This document shows, one piece after another, positions 5,568-5,891 of a DNA stretch of 5,891 nucleotides (its first letter is position 1; each line of letters starts with the position of its first letter). Where the stretch lies: contig JACMRO010000050.1 in the NCBI GenBank assembly GCA_014376425.1, positions 1 through 5,891 of the forward strand. Direction: 5' to 3'. The notes below the pieces were generated by a model. That model was not told the DNA's origin. It did no database searches and saw only the letters and a list, made by a program, of their open reading frames with translations. The translations under genes and the position numbers were made by a program. The stretch is from Rubritepida sp. (GTDB lineage: Bacteria; Pseudomonadota; Alphaproteobacteria; Acetobacterales; Acetobacteraceae).

Positions 5568-5891
5568 TCGCGGCACTGCTGCTGGCGGCGGGTGCGGCGG
5601 CGGCGCGCGAGCCGGTCGTTCCGCGCAGCACGCTGCCCGGGCTGGGCCACGCGGAACGTCGCGTGGCGGTGGACGCTCGTGCCATGCCCTGGGCAGCGCT
5701 GGGCCGGGTGCAGACCGAGCCCGGCGGCCGCTGCACCGGCGTGCTGATCGCGCCCGACCGGGTGCTGACCGCGGCGCATTGCCTGGTCAACCGGGCGACC
5801 GGCAGCCTGGTCCAGCCCGGCTCGGTGCATTACCTGCAGGGGTTTTCGCGCGGCAGCTACACCGGCCATGCCCGCGTCGCTGCCTTGACCG
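5558..5891 (+). CDS. Secreted trypsin-like serine protease, N-terminal part, cut by window edge
   Basis: The first 111 residues of an S1-family serine protease, open to the right edge. It begins with a short signal peptide (MRLIAALLLAAGAAAA, likely cleavage about residue 16), so it should act in the periplasm or outside the cell. The chymotrypsin-fold landmark around the catalytic histidine is present: Cys59 in RCTGVLI, then VLTAAHC (69-75) with His74 and Cys75, the expected Cys59-Cys75 disulfide. The catalytic Asp and Ser would lie beyond the window, so activity cannot be confirmed. The start is a GTG at 5558, overlapping the sirtuin end by 10 bases; only a weak purine stretch (GGACGAG, 5546-5552) precedes it, which fits coupling to sirtuin translation. 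No cell-wall or substrate-binding domain is visible in this part. Confidence 0.85.
   Translation, partial: MRLIAALLLAAGAAAAREPVVPRSTLPGLGHAERRVAVDARAMPWAALGRVQTEPGGRCTGVLIAPDRVLTAAHCLVNRATGSLVQPGSVHYLQGFSRGSYTGHARVAALT

Overview
The window reads as chromosomal DNA of a high-GC proteobacterium (about 70% G+C by eye, third codon positions almost always G or C). The gene content and annotation style of the proteins (a TesA-type arylesterase beside YbbA/YbbP, a PCu(A)C chaperone, a CobB-type sirtuin and a small secreted trypsin-like protease) best fit an alphaproteobacterium, perhaps Rhodospirillales/Acetobacteraceae. That placement is an inference; no marker gene settles it. The DNA is gene-dense, with seven genes and only one gap longer than 50 bases. 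I see no mobile element, CRISPR array, rRNA or tRNA.

Left arm, minus strand (1 to about 3087): a two-gene operon coding for an ABC complex, a YbbA-like ATPase followed with a 4-base GTGA overlap by a YbbP-like double-FtsX-domain permease. The permease runs off the left edge, with 787 residues visible and probably only its last membrane segment missing. Divergently on the plus strand (3080-3727) is a secreted TesA-like GDSL esterase/lysophospholipase. The ybbA-ybbP / tesA divergent arrangement is the same as in E. coli, so these three genes are best read as one envelope-lipid module. The two start codons overlap in one CCATGG, leaving no intergenic space for promoters, which must lie inside the opposing coding sequences.

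Right arm, plus strand (3765-5891): thpR (2H RNA phosphoesterase), then a 91-base gap with three small GC hairpins, then three genes with overlapping ends: a periplasmic copper chaperone PCu(A)C, an NAD-dependent protein deacylase (CobB/SIRT5 type, zinc-binding, with the YxxR acidic-acyl motif), and the start of a secreted trypsin-like serine protease that leaves the window. The overlaps (4 and 10 bases) suggest that the last three genes are co-transcribed and translationally coupled; no shared pathway is obvious.

The most unusual sequence-level feature is a 30-base tandem repeat with three decaying copies (4811 to about 4886) laid across the pcuC stop codon and the sirtuin start. It gives the sirtuin an N-terminus with a repeated Arg-Pro-Arg-containing ten-residue unit and makes its true start uncertain. 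I found no evidence for a wholly new system; the noteworthy points are the start-region architecture of tesA/ybbA and of pcuC/cobB.
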